Shown: piece by piece, positions 36,841 to 51,105 of the stretch
How the letters are laid out: the number at the start of each line of letters is the position of its first letter
How positions within the stretch are numbered: the stretch's first letter is position 1
DNA from: Colius striatus
Taxonomy: Eukaryota > Chordata > Aves > Coliiformes > Coliidae
DNA length: 64,000 nt
Assembly (NCBI RefSeq): GCF_028858725.1
Contig: NC_084769.1
Coordinates: 7,813,501-7,877,500, forward strand
Reading direction: 5' to 3'
Made by a program: the position numbers and the translations under genes
Notes under the pieces: model-generated
Databases searched by the model: none
The model's input: the letters and a program-made list of their open reading frames with translations, nothing else
Told to the model about the DNA's origin: nothing

Positions 36841-39800
36841 ACAAATGGTTCCTTAGTTGCACAGGAGTGCACAGTTCCTTCGAATTAGCATTTTGTGAAA
36901 ACCACATAAGTTACTTTACCTTGACAAAAGAAAGAATAATTAGTAGTCCTTCCATGATAAAAATACTCTTTCAAAGCAACAAATTGCTTCAGATATTTAG
37001 TAACAGATTTGTGATGTTTGGAACTGTTAAATTCCCATTTAATGTGAATTGAGTTAATCCTTGAAAAATGTTTCTAACAGATACATGGAGAACAGGGCCT
37101 AGCCAAGTAGCCAGCATCAGACCTTGGTAGCATTGTGGAAGGTAGTGATAAAACTGATCATGACTGCAGTAGTGGCAGATCACTTCCTAACTACAGGGTT
37201 ACAAGAGAACTGCTAAACAGCATGAGAGAAAATAAGACAGCCCCTGCTAGTGTTGCTTCATTGTTGATCAATTTGTATGTGTATACGTACATGCTTCTGG
37301 GGATACAGAAACACAGATGAAAGGCATCAGTCTTAGCTTGTTATTTTGTAAGAGAGAGAATGAGGGCTATATGTATGCCTGGAGGATTATTGTCTACCTC
37401 CTGAACTTGATAGACATCACTATTCTCTGGCTTGCTGCTGCAGCTAACATATAACAGACTGTAATGTCTAACTACGTGGAACTAATAGTACCCAAAAGAG
37501 GCAATTCATTTGCTCATCTTTGTGGCACATTAGAAACTAATTATAAACCATGTCTCCTATTTCTTTATCATGACTTGATATTTTTGTATGTAATTAGCTG
37601 CAACAAGAAAAGGAGAGATTGTTTAACAATTCTCTCTAGCCATGAAAAAATAGACCAGCAAATTAATTTGTATAGATTGTTAGTTAAGGAAGTAAAATTC
37701 ATAGTTATGTGCTTTTTTTTTCCATATGAGTTCTGATTGTGGCAAACCCATAGTTACTGCTTGTGCATGTGAAGAAAATCAAACAACAGGACATCTGATA
37801 CTGAGATGTGGGCATCCAAATTATCTAGTTTTGTTGTTTTAAATCCTGATGGATACTTGAGCAAACCCTACTCAAAGGGAGATTTCCTGCTACTCTCCCA
37901 CTAAGAGATATTCACTGAGTTATCATGTGTACATTACCCTGCTGAGAAGCATCTGGTGGATGCAAACAAGACTGTGATTTAAGGGATAATTTTGCAAGTA
38001 ATATTTAATGGCTATGGAATGTTTAGGTTCAAAACCTCTTAAATACACTTAAAGTAATTTATAGGGATAGATCTTCAGTTGGAGTACGTAGATTCTTGAC
38101 TCCCGTGGTTTTATTTCAATTTGAGACAGATCTGTCCCTAAAGCTTATGGCACCTGATAGGATGAACCCACAGCAGATGAGGTGTTTTTGTACTTAGATC
38201 TCCTTTTATCATATATTTGGTTTTTTGATAGTAAGTCTTGTTTTGTCTCATTTTTGTGACATAGTATGTACTTAAAGTAGTCTGTTTAAACTTTCATAAA
38301 CATTTCTAAATTCTGAGGAAAAAAGATCAATTAATGCTAATTCAGTTCCTGCCAGGTTCACAGAGACCAGGCCAAGAATTTGCTCCAGGGACTATTCTAA
38401 TCTTGGACATAGCCCAAGCTCTCTTTGTAGCCTTGGGAAAATGATTTTACTGCTGTAAGCTTGTTCTCCATCTGCACCCATTAGGTTTTGATACATGCAA
38501 AAGTAGCTGACTTTTATGCCAGAAAATCAAAGTGTTTTTCTATATGGTAGTTGACTTATTCACGTGAAAACAATGTCCTCAGGTCTTCCACAGTGATAAC
38601 ATGCTCTGAGTTTTGTATGTACACTTGAAGGCAGATATTGCAGTCTCAGTATTAGACCCCCTGATTTGTGGGATAATTTCCATTCATTTGTTGTGGTTTA
38701 CCTTGTGAAAAGTATTTTGAGCTGATAGAATTCTTAATGCTGTAATGCTTGTGATTGAATGTGTATAGATGTATTTGACTTCATGTTGCCTGGGCAGTAG
38801 AGATTTTATGGTGGAGTGATATGTTTTGGTTTGGTGGGTTTTGAGGAACTTAGTGTTATTCCTGTTTGTGTTTTGGAAATGCAGTTAGCCCACTTTCTGC
38901 TGAACTGGAACAGAGAAAAGGCTATGGTAGACAATTAAGAGCAAGAGGGCAGAATTGTGTAGTTATGTATGGTGGTGAGTGTTGGTGGAATAGCTTCTCA
39001 TGGTGTAGTGCCTCTGGAGGTTGATGAAGTGAAGTACTTGGGGACTTGGACCTTTTTATTTTTTATTTTTTCCCTCCCAGTGGTAGATGGTAGAGAAAGG
39101 TAAATGCTACTATTATTTGTTTTTTACTGCTGGGAAACTTGTGTTTCTTCTGTTTATTTGAGGAACCATTTTCATTGGTCAGATGGATGTTGGAATGATC
39201 TTTTTACAACTTAAAAGTGCTGTTGGATGAGTATCATTGAGAAATGAGAGAAGACAGGAGAATGCTAGGAAATAACGTGCCTTGGATTCTAAATGCATGA
39301 AATTTTTGAGATCAAGGAAGAGATCCTTATGGAAATTGGCAATTTTAAAATGTGTATAGTCTCTTTGAGCAACAAATAAGATTATTTTAAGCATTAACAG
39401 TTATCAGGAACACATTTGTGAGGCCTTGGCTTTCAAGAAAGAACCTATTTTTTTAGCTGAATATTTGACCTGATGTTCTGTGTAACTTTTTGTGTCAGGA
39501 GGAGTCTGATGTTATTTTTTTTGTAGGGTAAGCTAGGTTTGTTGCACATACTGGTTTGTTTTTTGTCAAGTTTCTTTGTTTGTTTGTTTTTTGGATTTTT
39601 TTTTTTGTGTGAAAAAGAGACCTGAGGTTTTGAAAATAGAAGATTTTTGTAACAAAGCTCAACATGCCACAGTTCAAAAGCAAGGTTTCAAAGCTGCATG
39701 AGGATTGCAGTTGCATTCCCTGAGGTTACCAAATGTTTTCTCCTTTATTCTTTTCTTCACTTTTTTTTTTTTTTGCCAGGAGTTGAACAGGCATTTGGGG

Positions 39801-42128
39801 TTTGCCTGTCTCAGGTGTGACCTTCTAAAACTAAGTTAGTTACATCTTTCACAGAATATATAGCCAGATTGGTGGCTGTTTTTACTGCTTTCTAAAAACC
39901 GAGCTGTGTATATTTTTCAGGTGAAAGGGGAATCTAATGGATCAGAGTAGCTAAAGCATGTATGTCCTTGAAGATTGTTATGGGGTTGGAGGATGTCTCT
40001 CTAATCCATGTAACTGATAAACTAAGCAAGAATCCATTTATGAAGGTTAAGGAGGTCTACCAATCCGAATGTTGATACTTTTAACCAGCATAGTATCCCC
40101 GATGGTTTTCTTAGGTGAGTGAAAGTTTGTGTCTACCTATGTTAGAATGAGGAAACAGTCTTGCCCTGTTGTCTTAGAACCACAATAACTAGCTTTCAAC
40201 ATGTGAAGTTTTTCCTTTATATCTCTTTCTGGTCTGATTAGAGTTCACTAAATAGTAATAAATAAATACTGTTTTGCAGTGACTGTTAGCCACAGTGGAG
40301 TTGAGTTGGTGATTTGTTGCTCTTGATATGAATTGTATGTATTTTCTGCAGAAGTTTCCTGCTGCAATGCAGTTTGCTGAGCAGAAAAAAGCCTTGCTAA
40401 ATTTTACTCTTACAAAAAGCAAGCCAAAACAATATAAAATATTCTCTAGTACAGGAAAATAGGTTTGATATGGTAGTGATTTAAAACAAAAATAGCATCC
40501 AAAATATTATGTTGAGTTTGTTTAATAATTAAGACATAGTGCTTATCACTGACATCCATTTTTCGTCATCAAATGCACATCACTTATTGAGCATACAAGG
40601 TTTGTTTTTTTGTGATGATGGTGTGCTCTGTTTTGAGCCTGTTATACTTGTCAGTTCAATGCCTGATGGGGAGAGGAACTTCAGGGAGATGATTCAAGAA
40701 ATTGCTACAAAAGAATTATTGTCTTGTCTAGTCTTTATAGCTGCTGCAGCTTCCTGTTGCTTAGTCAGCATTTCTGTATATGGATGGAAATTAGGGAAGA
40801 CATACAAGAGGAGTTCTTAGGGTTAGAAGATTATGTGTTAACAAAGAATCTACTGGGTCTCCAGGTCAATCATGAGAGTTTTGGTGTCTTGTGCGTCACT
40901 AGTTGTGGTTGTCAAGACTTTGAAACAGACTTTGTTCACAGAGCTGCTTTCAGTTTTGAGGTCTTCACTGTCCTCATGTACACTGGCAATACTCAGCCTC
41001 CCTAGAATGTGGAAAAGCTAAAAGTTTGTGTAGTTATCATATGGGCAGATGACTTCAATGCTTTTAAAGATGGGAGTTCTTAGATTTTTTTTCTTTCCTC
41101 TTGGATATTCTTGGTTTTGCTGTGATATTGTATAGAGGTGAGCACAAATGGCCTTTCTTAAAAGTGCCAAAGTTAAGAATGAAGGTGGACCTGAGAATTT
41201 CCTTGACTTTCATATAATTCAAGAACGCAGATACCCTTCAAGTTGTAAAGTAGAGATGGAATCTGATGATGTCAATGCTAAACACATATAGAAACAAACT
41301 TTTAAGTGGATCATTCAGGGTAAAACCCACCAACCTTGGCAGCACAGCACTTCATAAACAAAGAGGTGATATTCAATCATATTATACTACATAATAAGGA
41401 CACATGGGAAAACAAATTGCACAATTGAGTTGCAAAGAAACTGCAGGACTAATAAATTGGGTTGGAAATCTAGTGTGAGCATATGAGCATGCAGATACTG
41501 TTATTTAAAGCAAGAGCACAAACTGTGCTGCCTTTCTGAGAACTATGTAATAAGTATTTATGTTGCATGGATGTAGTGTGTCTAAAAATGTGCTTTGTTT
41601 CAGATAAAGTGAGCTCTGAAGAGAGTTGGGGCAGCTAAAGAACAAGTGTTGTAAACCCAGGCTTGCACTTCTGTGCACTACAGTTAGTTTCCTTGCTGAA
41701 GCTAACTGCAGTGAGCAAGGTTGCTTAGGGCAGATAATAATACAAAACGGATTTAATTCAGAGGAGTGTCCCAGACTGTCAGTTTTTGAAACACTCTGAA
41801 ATCTTTGGAGAAAAGGCGCTTTTGAAGGTAAAAAACTGTGTCTGCTGATGCTCATGGTGTTCAGCTCTGTCTTTCTTTAAAAAAAACCCCAAACATTTAA
41901 AATATTATTCTCCCCAGAATTTCTCATGCAAGTATAAATAGGTTATTCATCAAAAGTAGAGGACACGTGAGGACCTGACCTTTCCTTATAATGAATCTAT
42001 TTAACTATCATCCAAGTGTTACATGTAACACTTAACTGTAGTTTTAGAAGTGATACTGCTCCCTGTGCTTTAGAGACAGTTTTGCTGTTACACAGCAGTT
42101 CTGTTCCGAAAAGCAGCAGATCTGATCT

Positions 42129-42172
42129 TCTGTTTGAATATATCCATCTCTGTTTGAATATATCCATCTCTG
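42129..42172. repeat. Perfect tandem duplication of a 20-bp unit
   Basis: The unit TCTGTTTGAATATATCCATC occurs twice head to tail, followed by a partial third start (TCTG). The copies are identical, so the duplication is recent. It is not part of a recognised repeat family. Confidence 0.9.
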
Positions 42173-42754
42173 GGGCCCAATTAGGAGTGAATGTGAATGG
42201 TGTACTTTTCCTTTCCTAGTGGTTCATGTTTGCTGTGAGCTGGAACTGCAAAAAGTGTTGTTTGCTACATGCTACAAGAACACCTTTTAGCTCTAAATGT
42301 TTCCAATGTTTTCTACTTTCTAACTTTTTCTATGTGTATACAATGATCTAACTAGGAAGTTAGGAGAGATGCAGGGAAATGAATAAAATGTATCCCATTA
42401 ATGATTATGTGTAGCTCTCCTACTCACAGTAATGTATCTGCCTTGATTTCACTTGCATAACTTTAATCAGAATGAATGTTTGTGTTTGTATGCTGTGATA
42501 TAAGGCTTGTAATACTGAAAAAATTAAGGAAAGGCAACATCCATCTAGCAAAAGATGTTGATAAAGGGTTTCTGTTTGGGAGGTACTTGATATTGTCTTC
42601 AATGCAATCAGTAGAAATTCTTTGACATAGATCACTAGCTGGAAAGATTTGACTTGGGGAAAAAACCAGTGCATGAGATACCTAGGACTTTAAAGAAGCT
42701 TTTAATGTAGTTGCATATCATTTTGTTGAATTTCCTCCTCTTAAGTTTCATTTA

Positions 42755-43236
42755 TGATGCCCCTCTCTACAAGAATGGCATTTTGGTGCTGAAGAGGATC
42801 CAGAGGTGGGCTACCAAGCTAGTAAAGGATTCGAAGCATGTATCCTATGAGGAACGGCTGAGGGATCTGGGGCTGTTTAGCCTGGAGAAAAGAAGGCTCA
42901 GGGGAAATCTTCTCGCTCTCTACAACTCTCTCAAAGGAAACTGTAGTGAGGTGGGAGTTGGTCTGTTCCCTCTAGTAACAAGCGGAAATGGCCTCAAGTT
43001 GCTCCAGGGGAGGTTCAGACTGGATATGAGGAGGGATTTCTTTGCTGAAAGGGTTGTCAGGCATTGGAACAGGCTGCCCAGGGAGGTGCTGGAGTCACGT
43101 CGCTGGAGATGTTTAAGAGATGGGTGGATGTTGCTCTTAGGGAAGTGGTCTAGTGGTTGATAGGGCTGGGACAAAAGCTGGACTCGATGATCTTAAAGGT
43201 CTCTTCCAGCTGAAATGATTCTGTGTTTCTGTGATT
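42755..43236 (+). mobile_element. CR1 LINE fragment with open reverse-transcriptase C terminus
   Basis: Plus-oriented, about 480 bp, 5'-truncated. The frame from about 42781 to 43100 is still open and encodes the conserved end of the CR1 ORF2 protein: motifs [20 protein letters not shown], then [20 protein letters not shown] and [13 protein letters not shown]. Near 43095-43100 the frame shifts: the family's expected ending ([16 protein letters not shown] and stop) continues in another frame. It ends in the tail GATTCTGTGTTTCTGTGAT. It lacks the endonuclease and most of the reverse transcriptase, so it cannot move itself. Confidence 0.93.
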
Positions 43237-44799
43237 GTTTGGGGTTTTTTTTCCCCCTGAATTCATACTGAAGTTGTGTGGGATGGGATCAAAGCCTATG
43301 CTTCCATGTCACCCATAGGTATAACGCTTCAAAACTGGAGGTGGGGATGAGAACCCTGGCCTAAGAGAGGCTTTTTTTATTCTTCAGTAGATCTAGAATG
43401 TCATTTGCTAACAATATTAAGAATTCCAAGGAATTTCCCCATTAAAGATGTTCCACTGGGCTTGCAAGGCCATTTTGAAATGCTTTCTGCTTTTAGTTGG
43501 TATGATGAAATCTATAACTTGAATAAACTTTTCTGTTCGTGAGTAATTTGTTAATCTTCCTATGTTCAGATTCAATGGTGGCCTACAATTCAAAGGGGAA
43601 GAACAAAATCTAACCCTTCATGTCCCATGATTACATTTAACAGTGTTTTATGTCTCTGTTGCATCATCTGTTCTCATTCTTATTTTAGGAGAAACCTAGT
43701 GACTACTTCAGAAAAATATTGCTTTTTTTGCTTCCTGTTCTCTGGAAGGACAAAAGGTTAGAGCAAAGAAGGATTGTACCTTGGTACAGGAGCAATTCTC
43801 TTGTGTTGTGTTCTCTAGTGCCTGGAAGCAAGCATTTAAAAAACTAAACAAACAGAGCACCAAAGGCCACAACAAATTCAGACTCTGAAACTGGCTTTAT
43901 AAATGCAATTCTAGGTCTATCTTGAAAGGCTTATAATCTTTGATATATCATGATGTTAACTGAGAACCAATAAAGAAGCAGTAGCAACTGTTGAGAATGT
44001 AGCTATTCAGTCTCTTTTTAACATAGAGAATTATAAAAGCAGCATTTGTCTTTATTTTTTTAACTTACCTATAGGAAGAAGCATCATGTTTCAGTTCTAT
44101 GTTGTACACTGTCGTGCTCTGCTTTGTAGGCCAAATTTTTACACCCTCTGCTGCCTTTTTCTGGTAGTAGATGGAAATAATAACATTTTATTTCTGTTGC
44201 AAAAAGCATGACTTACTGTGCACTGCTAACAGGGTTCAGTATAGGACATATGCTTTAGATCACAGGCTGGGGGAGAAGGCTACACTGTGGTACAGATCAT
44301 TTGATCTTTGCTGGTGCCCCTGTCACTACAGATATACAGGCAAATTGATGTTAAAATAATGTTAAGGTATTGTGGATCAGTGCACGTAAAATGCTGGAAG
44401 AAGAGACTAGCACAACCTAGACAGCAGTTACTGTTCAGATGACATCTCTGAAATGTTGGCTTTCTCGGAGGACTACTGGTCTGTTTTGCTGGGTGTGCCT
44501 TAGCCTTTGGCACGCCACTGTAGCTGTCACTTAAAATAATGTTCTTTTCCTGAAAAGTGGAAGTTAAGGCTGGCGCCTTCAAAGATGTCTCTGACCTGGA
44601 AAAGCTATGCCATTCTGGAATCTTCTTTTTATTAAACTAACCATATTCTGATTAAAAAACGTGAAGTCTGTTTGTCTTAAGTATTTGTTAATAACTTCAA
44701 AGCTTTAATTATTGTTTTATGACATATCTGACACAATACAGGCTTTTTTTGTATTAGTGTTTTTGTTCTGTTTCCCGTATGAGAGCAGCTACTTCAGAG

Positions 44800-45344
44800 T
44801 ACAATATCTTCATAAGGTTGAGGGAGGTTCTCCTCCCCCTCTACTCTGCCCTGATGGAGCCTCATCTGGAGTCCTGTGTCCAGTTCTGGGCTCCTCAGCT
44901 CAAGAGGGACAGGGAACTGCTGGAGAGTAGCCAGATGATCAGGGGACTGGAGCATCTTCCTTATGAGGAAAGGCTGTAGGAACTGCGGCTGTTGAGTCTG
45001 GAGAAGACTAGGAGAGGGAATCTCATTAATGGTGGATGTCAGGAGGTTGGGACATCCCTTTTTTTGATGGTATCTAGCAACAGGACAAGGGGTAATGAGA
45101 TAAAGCTGGAACACAAAAAAGTTCCATTTAAACATAAGAAAAAAGTATTTTACTGTTCAGATGAGGGAGCCCTGGCCCAGGCTGCCCAGGGAGGGTGTGG
45201 AGGCTCCTTCCTTGGAGATCTTCGAGACCCGCCTGGACGCATTACTATGTGACCTGATCTAGGTGAACCTACTTCTGCAGAGGGGTTGGACTGGGTGATC
45301 TCTGAAGGTCCCTTCCCACACCTACCATTCTGTGATTCTGTGAT
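44800..45344 (+). mobile_element. CR1 LINE fragment, 545 bp
   Basis: Plus-oriented 5'-truncated copy. The first part encodes the ORF2 end ([20 protein letters not shown], then [12 protein letters not shown]) with a stop after YEERL. The 3' part has GACCTGATCTAGGTGAACCT and the tail TACCATTCTGTGATTCTGTG. Subfamily as the 12.7, 36.8 and 53.4 kb copies, and different from those at 31.2 and 42.8 kb. Confidence 0.93.
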
Positions 45345-48300
45345 ATGAGTTTAAATATGCACATTAAGGAAATAGTAGTGTTTTTGTTACGGCGTTTCCT
45401 AATATACAGTTTTATGTATGATGTTTAGGAGTAAGCTGGACTTATGCTCCCTGGATTCATTTATATAGACTATATGAAAAATACCGCTGGATGCTGTTTT
45501 CAGTGGCTAACGGCAATACAGAGGTGTGGCAAGCCTGATAAGTCTTTCTTATTATACAGAGAGGCAAACTTTTGACTGTTTGACAGATAGAAAGGGGACA
45601 ATGTTTGGTGATTGATAATTAATAATCTTGATTTTTCGTTCACTTTCTTGTTGGCAAGGGCTACTGCAGTATCTGTTTTATTTCATGTAGGCTACTATCC
45701 TGAATCACACTTAAAAGCTCATACATAGTGTCTGCCTCTAGTGCCATATCTACTTCCATAGATACTGGTGAAGGATCCAGAACATCGTGTTACTTCTCTG
45801 TTTTGTGAAATGATGATTAAATCTGAGCTGGTTTAGAAAATAACATAGTGATTCATAACTCTGTACATAGCGTATGTTGAATCTTGAGATTAGTAAAAAT
45901 AGTAAAAGTAGCTGCTTTGAACAACTGTTAGATTTGCAGAGTCCAAAACTAATTGACAAATCTTTTATTGCTCCCCTGATTTGTTTGGATTTTAGAAAGG
46001 CACAATTTAGCCTTCCTGGATGGGTCAGAGCCTGGAGACGTGAATTCTTAGTGTTTCCATCCTTCTCTATCACTTGAAGCCCTTTTCAAACCAGGAAAGT
46101 TTCTTTGAATTTTTTTTCTTAATAGAAAATAAGATGATTTATCTGGCAGATTAAGAATATTAAGCAACCTCCTCTCTTCTATGCTCATGGCACTTGTAAT
46201 CATGTGGTATTTCTGATATTTCATGTTATGTGTCTTTTGTACTGATATAGTTCATGTGGTTAATTGCTTTTAGCTGAAGTCAGCCTGGTAAGAAGGGGAC
46301 TTCAAAGTAGTTGACATTTGTTTGAATGGTTTTCAGACCTTAATAACTCAATAGCTTGCCATCTTAAAAAATGAAATTGGGTTTTCCAGATGTACTTGAG
46401 AAAGCATTGTTTTGTAATTGAGGTTTAAAGTTGAAAAGGAAAGATTGGAGATACAGAGGCAATCTTATTCTGGAAAATAATGTTACCCTAAATGCTTTTT
46501 GTTTGCTGAGAGATTGACAGTCCTAAGAAAGATGGGAATTGTGTTTCTGTGTACTTCAACCTCTGGAGGAGTAAACAAGCAGCATGTTTCTGCTCTACTC
46601 TCCCAGCTGGGAGAATGAGAAAGCATGCAGTCCAAATTCCATTTTTCTGTTGTGGTATTACTTAATCTTAAAGGAAGATGAATACAAATTGAGAATCAGG
46701 TCTGGTGGATATGGTTGGTTGTTTGGATACAAATCAGTGGATAATTTACACTCTCTGATCGTTATTCTGTTATTTATTTTGCTGTGGATATAAGTCTTCT
46801 GAGAAATAGGGGAAAATACTTCTCCTGTGAGGAAAGAGCCTTTAGAATAAAAATTCCATTAGACTTTTACTACACACTTAATAATTTAAGATACTATTTT
46901 AGAAGTTATAAAATTTAAAAGAACTGCATATTGCCCTCTCTTCCATTCCTCTCCTTTTTCTCTGTATCCCTGAGGCTTTTTTTGTGTGATTTGGCTTTGG
47001 GGGGGTGATTTTCTTTTTTTTGTTCAAGTGCCTGTTTGTTTTGGTTCTCAAACTATGCTTTGTTCAGGTGCTTAAATAGCACACTTTAAACCATTCTGAT
47101 CCCTGAACACTTTACTTGTTATTACATTTTTATTATCCTTAGATGAAAGTCTGCTCTCTAGGTTATATATACAGTGATTATTGACTTCAAGGACAGGTAT
47201 CTGTTCTTAGGCTGTTACCTGGTTTTAAATAAGATTAACATTGATTACCTTACCATGTGGTTTCAAGGGCATTTAAACCAGGTCTTCCTTTTCTGTGCTT
47301 TTCCTGGCCCTGTCTCTATTCCTGTCTTGATCATGTCTCAAAACTACCAATTCAGATCCTGAATTTGTGTTATGTTGCAGTATGGTTTATTATTTATCAC
47401 TATCAAATAAATGCTTGTGAACCAGATTATATTTACTATTCTGTGCCACTGGGAAGATCACATTGAAGAACAAATATTTGAATACTGATTTCAGAAGCCT
47501 AATTTTGACTCTTAGTGTCTCAAATCACCTCTTTGATTGTTCTCCCAGGGGATAGATTTGCATTACATGGTGTTTTTTTTAAACTGTTTAAAATGAGTTG
47601 GTATAGAAATATTGCAACTTTTTCCCATGCTTCCTTCGTTTTAAGGAAAGTTTGTCTGGGATATTTCAAAATCATATTTATGTTTTTTAATTCCAAAGGA
47701 CTCACAGGTCAGGACATTGGTCTTCCATCAGGTTTCTTGTTTTCAAAACCTAATGCATTACGTTGTGAGGGTTGACAACTCAGTATTTCAAAAGAGTGAA
47801 GTTTATCATTGTTTTTGTCATGATGTGCCTCATGTTAACAGGAAGTTTTTGGAATGTCTAAAGCCAGGATTTGAGTTCATGAAGTTTTGAAGTTTGAGTC
47901 AATCAGTAAGCTTTCAGAATTTCAAGAGGAAGCCTGTGAGCGTTAATGAAAAGATGGTTTAATAACTGTTTGTGAGGCATGTTTCTGCAACAGATATCTT
48001 TGGGAAACACAAATTGTTAGTTGAAGCACATTTCATTAGAATCAAAGATGAAAAGCTGTTGTGTAGCTGAGAAGTATATTAATGAATTGCTAAGAAATAT
48101 TTATGTATAGTCAGCATCTGCCCTGCACTCTGATTTGTGCATGTGTTGATTTTCCATGTGTAACAACACTATAATTACCAGAAAGAACGCAAACGACTGT
48201 AATAGTTCTCATGGGTACTTCCAATAATAAATATAATTGAATTCACTGAGTAGTAGTCCTCAATGTGTGTTGATTTTTGAAAAGAGGAAAAAATAGCAGA

Positions 48301-49316
48301 ATTATTTCCAGTTAAATATTTATTGTATTAGTGCAAGGGTTCACAAGGAATCTGATAAATTTACAGCTCTGCTTTGAAGCAGTCTACTGGGGCAAATTGT
48401 AGTTTTAAAAACTACACCGTAAGTAAAACTTAGACCAACTCAAAACACTAAGCTATTAACAAGCTATGTGTTGTCGAAATGATTAGATTAAAGCTATGTT
48501 TGTGTCAGAACTTGAAGGTGCTGCTGCTCTGGAGTTGTACACCATGAGCTTTCACGTGTCAGCTGGGTAGGAAGCATTGCTACTAAAACAGCAAGGCTAC
48601 CAAAGGAAGTGCCTTTGAGGTGTCTGATCTATTTCACCTAATAATGAAATGGCGATTCTGCAATCATCCATTTGTATGAGGGAGTTAAGGCAGTGATGGA
48701 AATGAAGAGGTTATGTAGAAACAGAGACTAATTTGAGGGTAGTTAATACTTTCTTGATCCTTAAAATGTTCATGGACCTAGAACAAGAAGGATCCCTGAA
48801 AGAAACTGCATAGAAATTTCCAAAGTCACATGAAGCTCCATGAGAAGGTAATAGAGAAACTTCAACTGTCGTGCTGTCATCAGTGGTTCAAATGTCTGGC
48901 ACAGGACTTTCCACTAGAAAAAATGTATTTAGGAATTCTGTGCTTTAAACTATCTCATTGCATTAGGGAAGAATATTTTTTTTTGAGCTAAATCAAAAGC
49001 CTGCCCATGGAGTTCCATACCAAGTAAAGTGGTCCTTCCTGCAGAAAAATTGGACTTGGAGGATGCAATGTGCAAGGGCTGAACACCCTCCTTATTGAAG
49101 AATACTTTATCATACTTGATACTGATTGGGTACTGTGTAAAATCTGTATATCTAAGAATAGACCCTGTTTCCCTTACTGCAATATGAGACTGTTTCCCTC
49201 TATAATGAATTCTGTTTTGTCTCCCAGCTGCAGTGTTTGTACTGGATAATTTCAAGCTAACCCAAGTTTTTCCTATATGGTTTTTTTTCCCCTAACATTA
49301 TATTTTTATCATCATA

Positions 49317-49349
49317 AAGATATATATACACACACACACACACATATAG
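49317..49349. repeat. (TA)n/(CA)n microsatellite
   Basis: TATATATA runs into about nine CA units and then ATATAG. A simple dinucleotide repeat, likely length-variable. Confidence 0.9.
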
Positions 49350-51105
49350 TGTTTTAAGACCAGTTAAATACTTTTTACCTGAAGGGAAAAGTTGGACTGT
49401 GCTTTGCCACACTAAAGACTTCATAGTGTGAGCTTTTCTGGTTCTGATTTTGCAAGTCAAAAACATTTGGAGGAACTTGAAAATCTCACTTATATTTTTG
49501 GTAGCTAATATTTTGCTGAAGGGGAACAGTTCCTTCCAACTTATGCCATGATTATTTCCTATTCTGGAATAGTGCCTTCTGATGTCTTAGCATTTGGAAG
49601 TACAAGTGATACTTGGTATAAATTATTCAGTGTTCTTGAAATATCATAACATAATACAGTATAGTCTTACTGGTGACTGCAAGATATATTTGGCCTGTGG
49701 GTTTACTTTCTGCAGACCTGGACCAAAAGTACTAAAGAGCGCAATGAAAGCACAAATGACACGGGAGGTGATGCTTCTCAGTGCTGCTCAGCTACTTTGT
49801 AGCAATTCTCTGGTTTCCTGTTTATTTTGTCCCTTTAGATATTCACCATTCACTCCCTTTGTTACAATAGTGGCCCTTCTCTCAGCTGGGTGGCTGTGTA
49901 TAAGCACAACAGTTGAATTAATCACCTTACTTACAAAGGAGAAGGGTTAAAGCTTTATTGGAAAAAAGAAACTTTCTCAGTGGGTCAGTTGAGTTCATCA
50001 CATGTTTTGCATAGATTTATAATTCATTTCAACTCTTTGACATGTATTTGCTCATGTAGGTCTCACTATACATGCAGAAAGATGTGTTTGACTCATTTTG
50101 TGTATCTTTAAGGAGTCTTGCTCTGGTTTAATCTCAAGAGTCTGTTAGGATAATGCTGGTTCTCCAGACATGTTTTCAGCAAAACCTAGGAATTAGTAAG
50201 TGAAAATATCTTAATTTGTCATATTTTTTAGAGTAACATTCTACTTTGAAGAAATAAATATATGGAAATTGTCAATCAGTGTGTTTTGCCATTTATGGAG
50301 CTATTATGAACTAAAACTTAGTCAATGGACTTAGATGTCTGATACCATTCCATCTGGCATGAGGAACCTGAATGCTTTCCAGTTTTTTCTAATGGATTTA
50401 AATCCTTAAAAATCTGATGGAGCTACCTAGGCAGCCCTTAGATTGCCTCTATACAGTTTAAGTACCACAACCATTAAACGTTTTTTGACAGCCGGGCTTT
50501 ATATTTTTGCTAATGGGTTATTAATGGGTAATGCATATATAAGGAATTGCCCTATTATCATTAGTGAGCTCTGCAGATGAATACAAAGCCACAAACACAA
50601 AACCTAAATACATCAATGGAATCATTTTAGTGAGGCTCACTTAACCATATTTAATATCAGAAGGATCACTAAGAAAAGGTTATGGGATATTTCATTTATG
50701 GTTTGGTCCTTTGGCTGTTTTTTTTCTTTGGAACCATGAAAACATTTTCTACTTTAAAAAATGTTTAAAGCTAACCAATAATTGGATATTATTATTTTCT
50801 AACACTCAAGTGACAGAATTTAGTAGAGAATTTTGTAGAGTTTCACTGGTGGCTGCTTTTCTATATCTTGCTTCTCTCCCCATCCCAGGTCCAGTATCTC
50901 TACCATAATTGTGAGTGCTCTGGCACAACTAAAAGTCACTGTAGGACTTGCTACAGTACACAATCTACTAATGTCTCCAAAGAGCAGAAAACTGGAAGGT
51001 CTTCCCTAGTAGAAGAGAAGGTGGCTGTTGTAGAATTCACTGCCTTTTTTCTTTCCTGCTAAAGAGTTTCTTTTGCATCAGAGTGAGACCCTGACAACCA
51101 CATAG

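Noticed and set aside
39757..39822. Long T tract and GCCAG followed by a short segment ending in GTGTGA, a possible TMEM163 exon
   Set aside because: The roughly 40-nt segment does not translate into any TMEM163 sequence in the phase required.
42920..43174. Minus-strand 84-codon frame at the CR1 of 42.8 kb
   Set aside because: Exact shadow of the CR1 ORF2 frame on the opposite strand.
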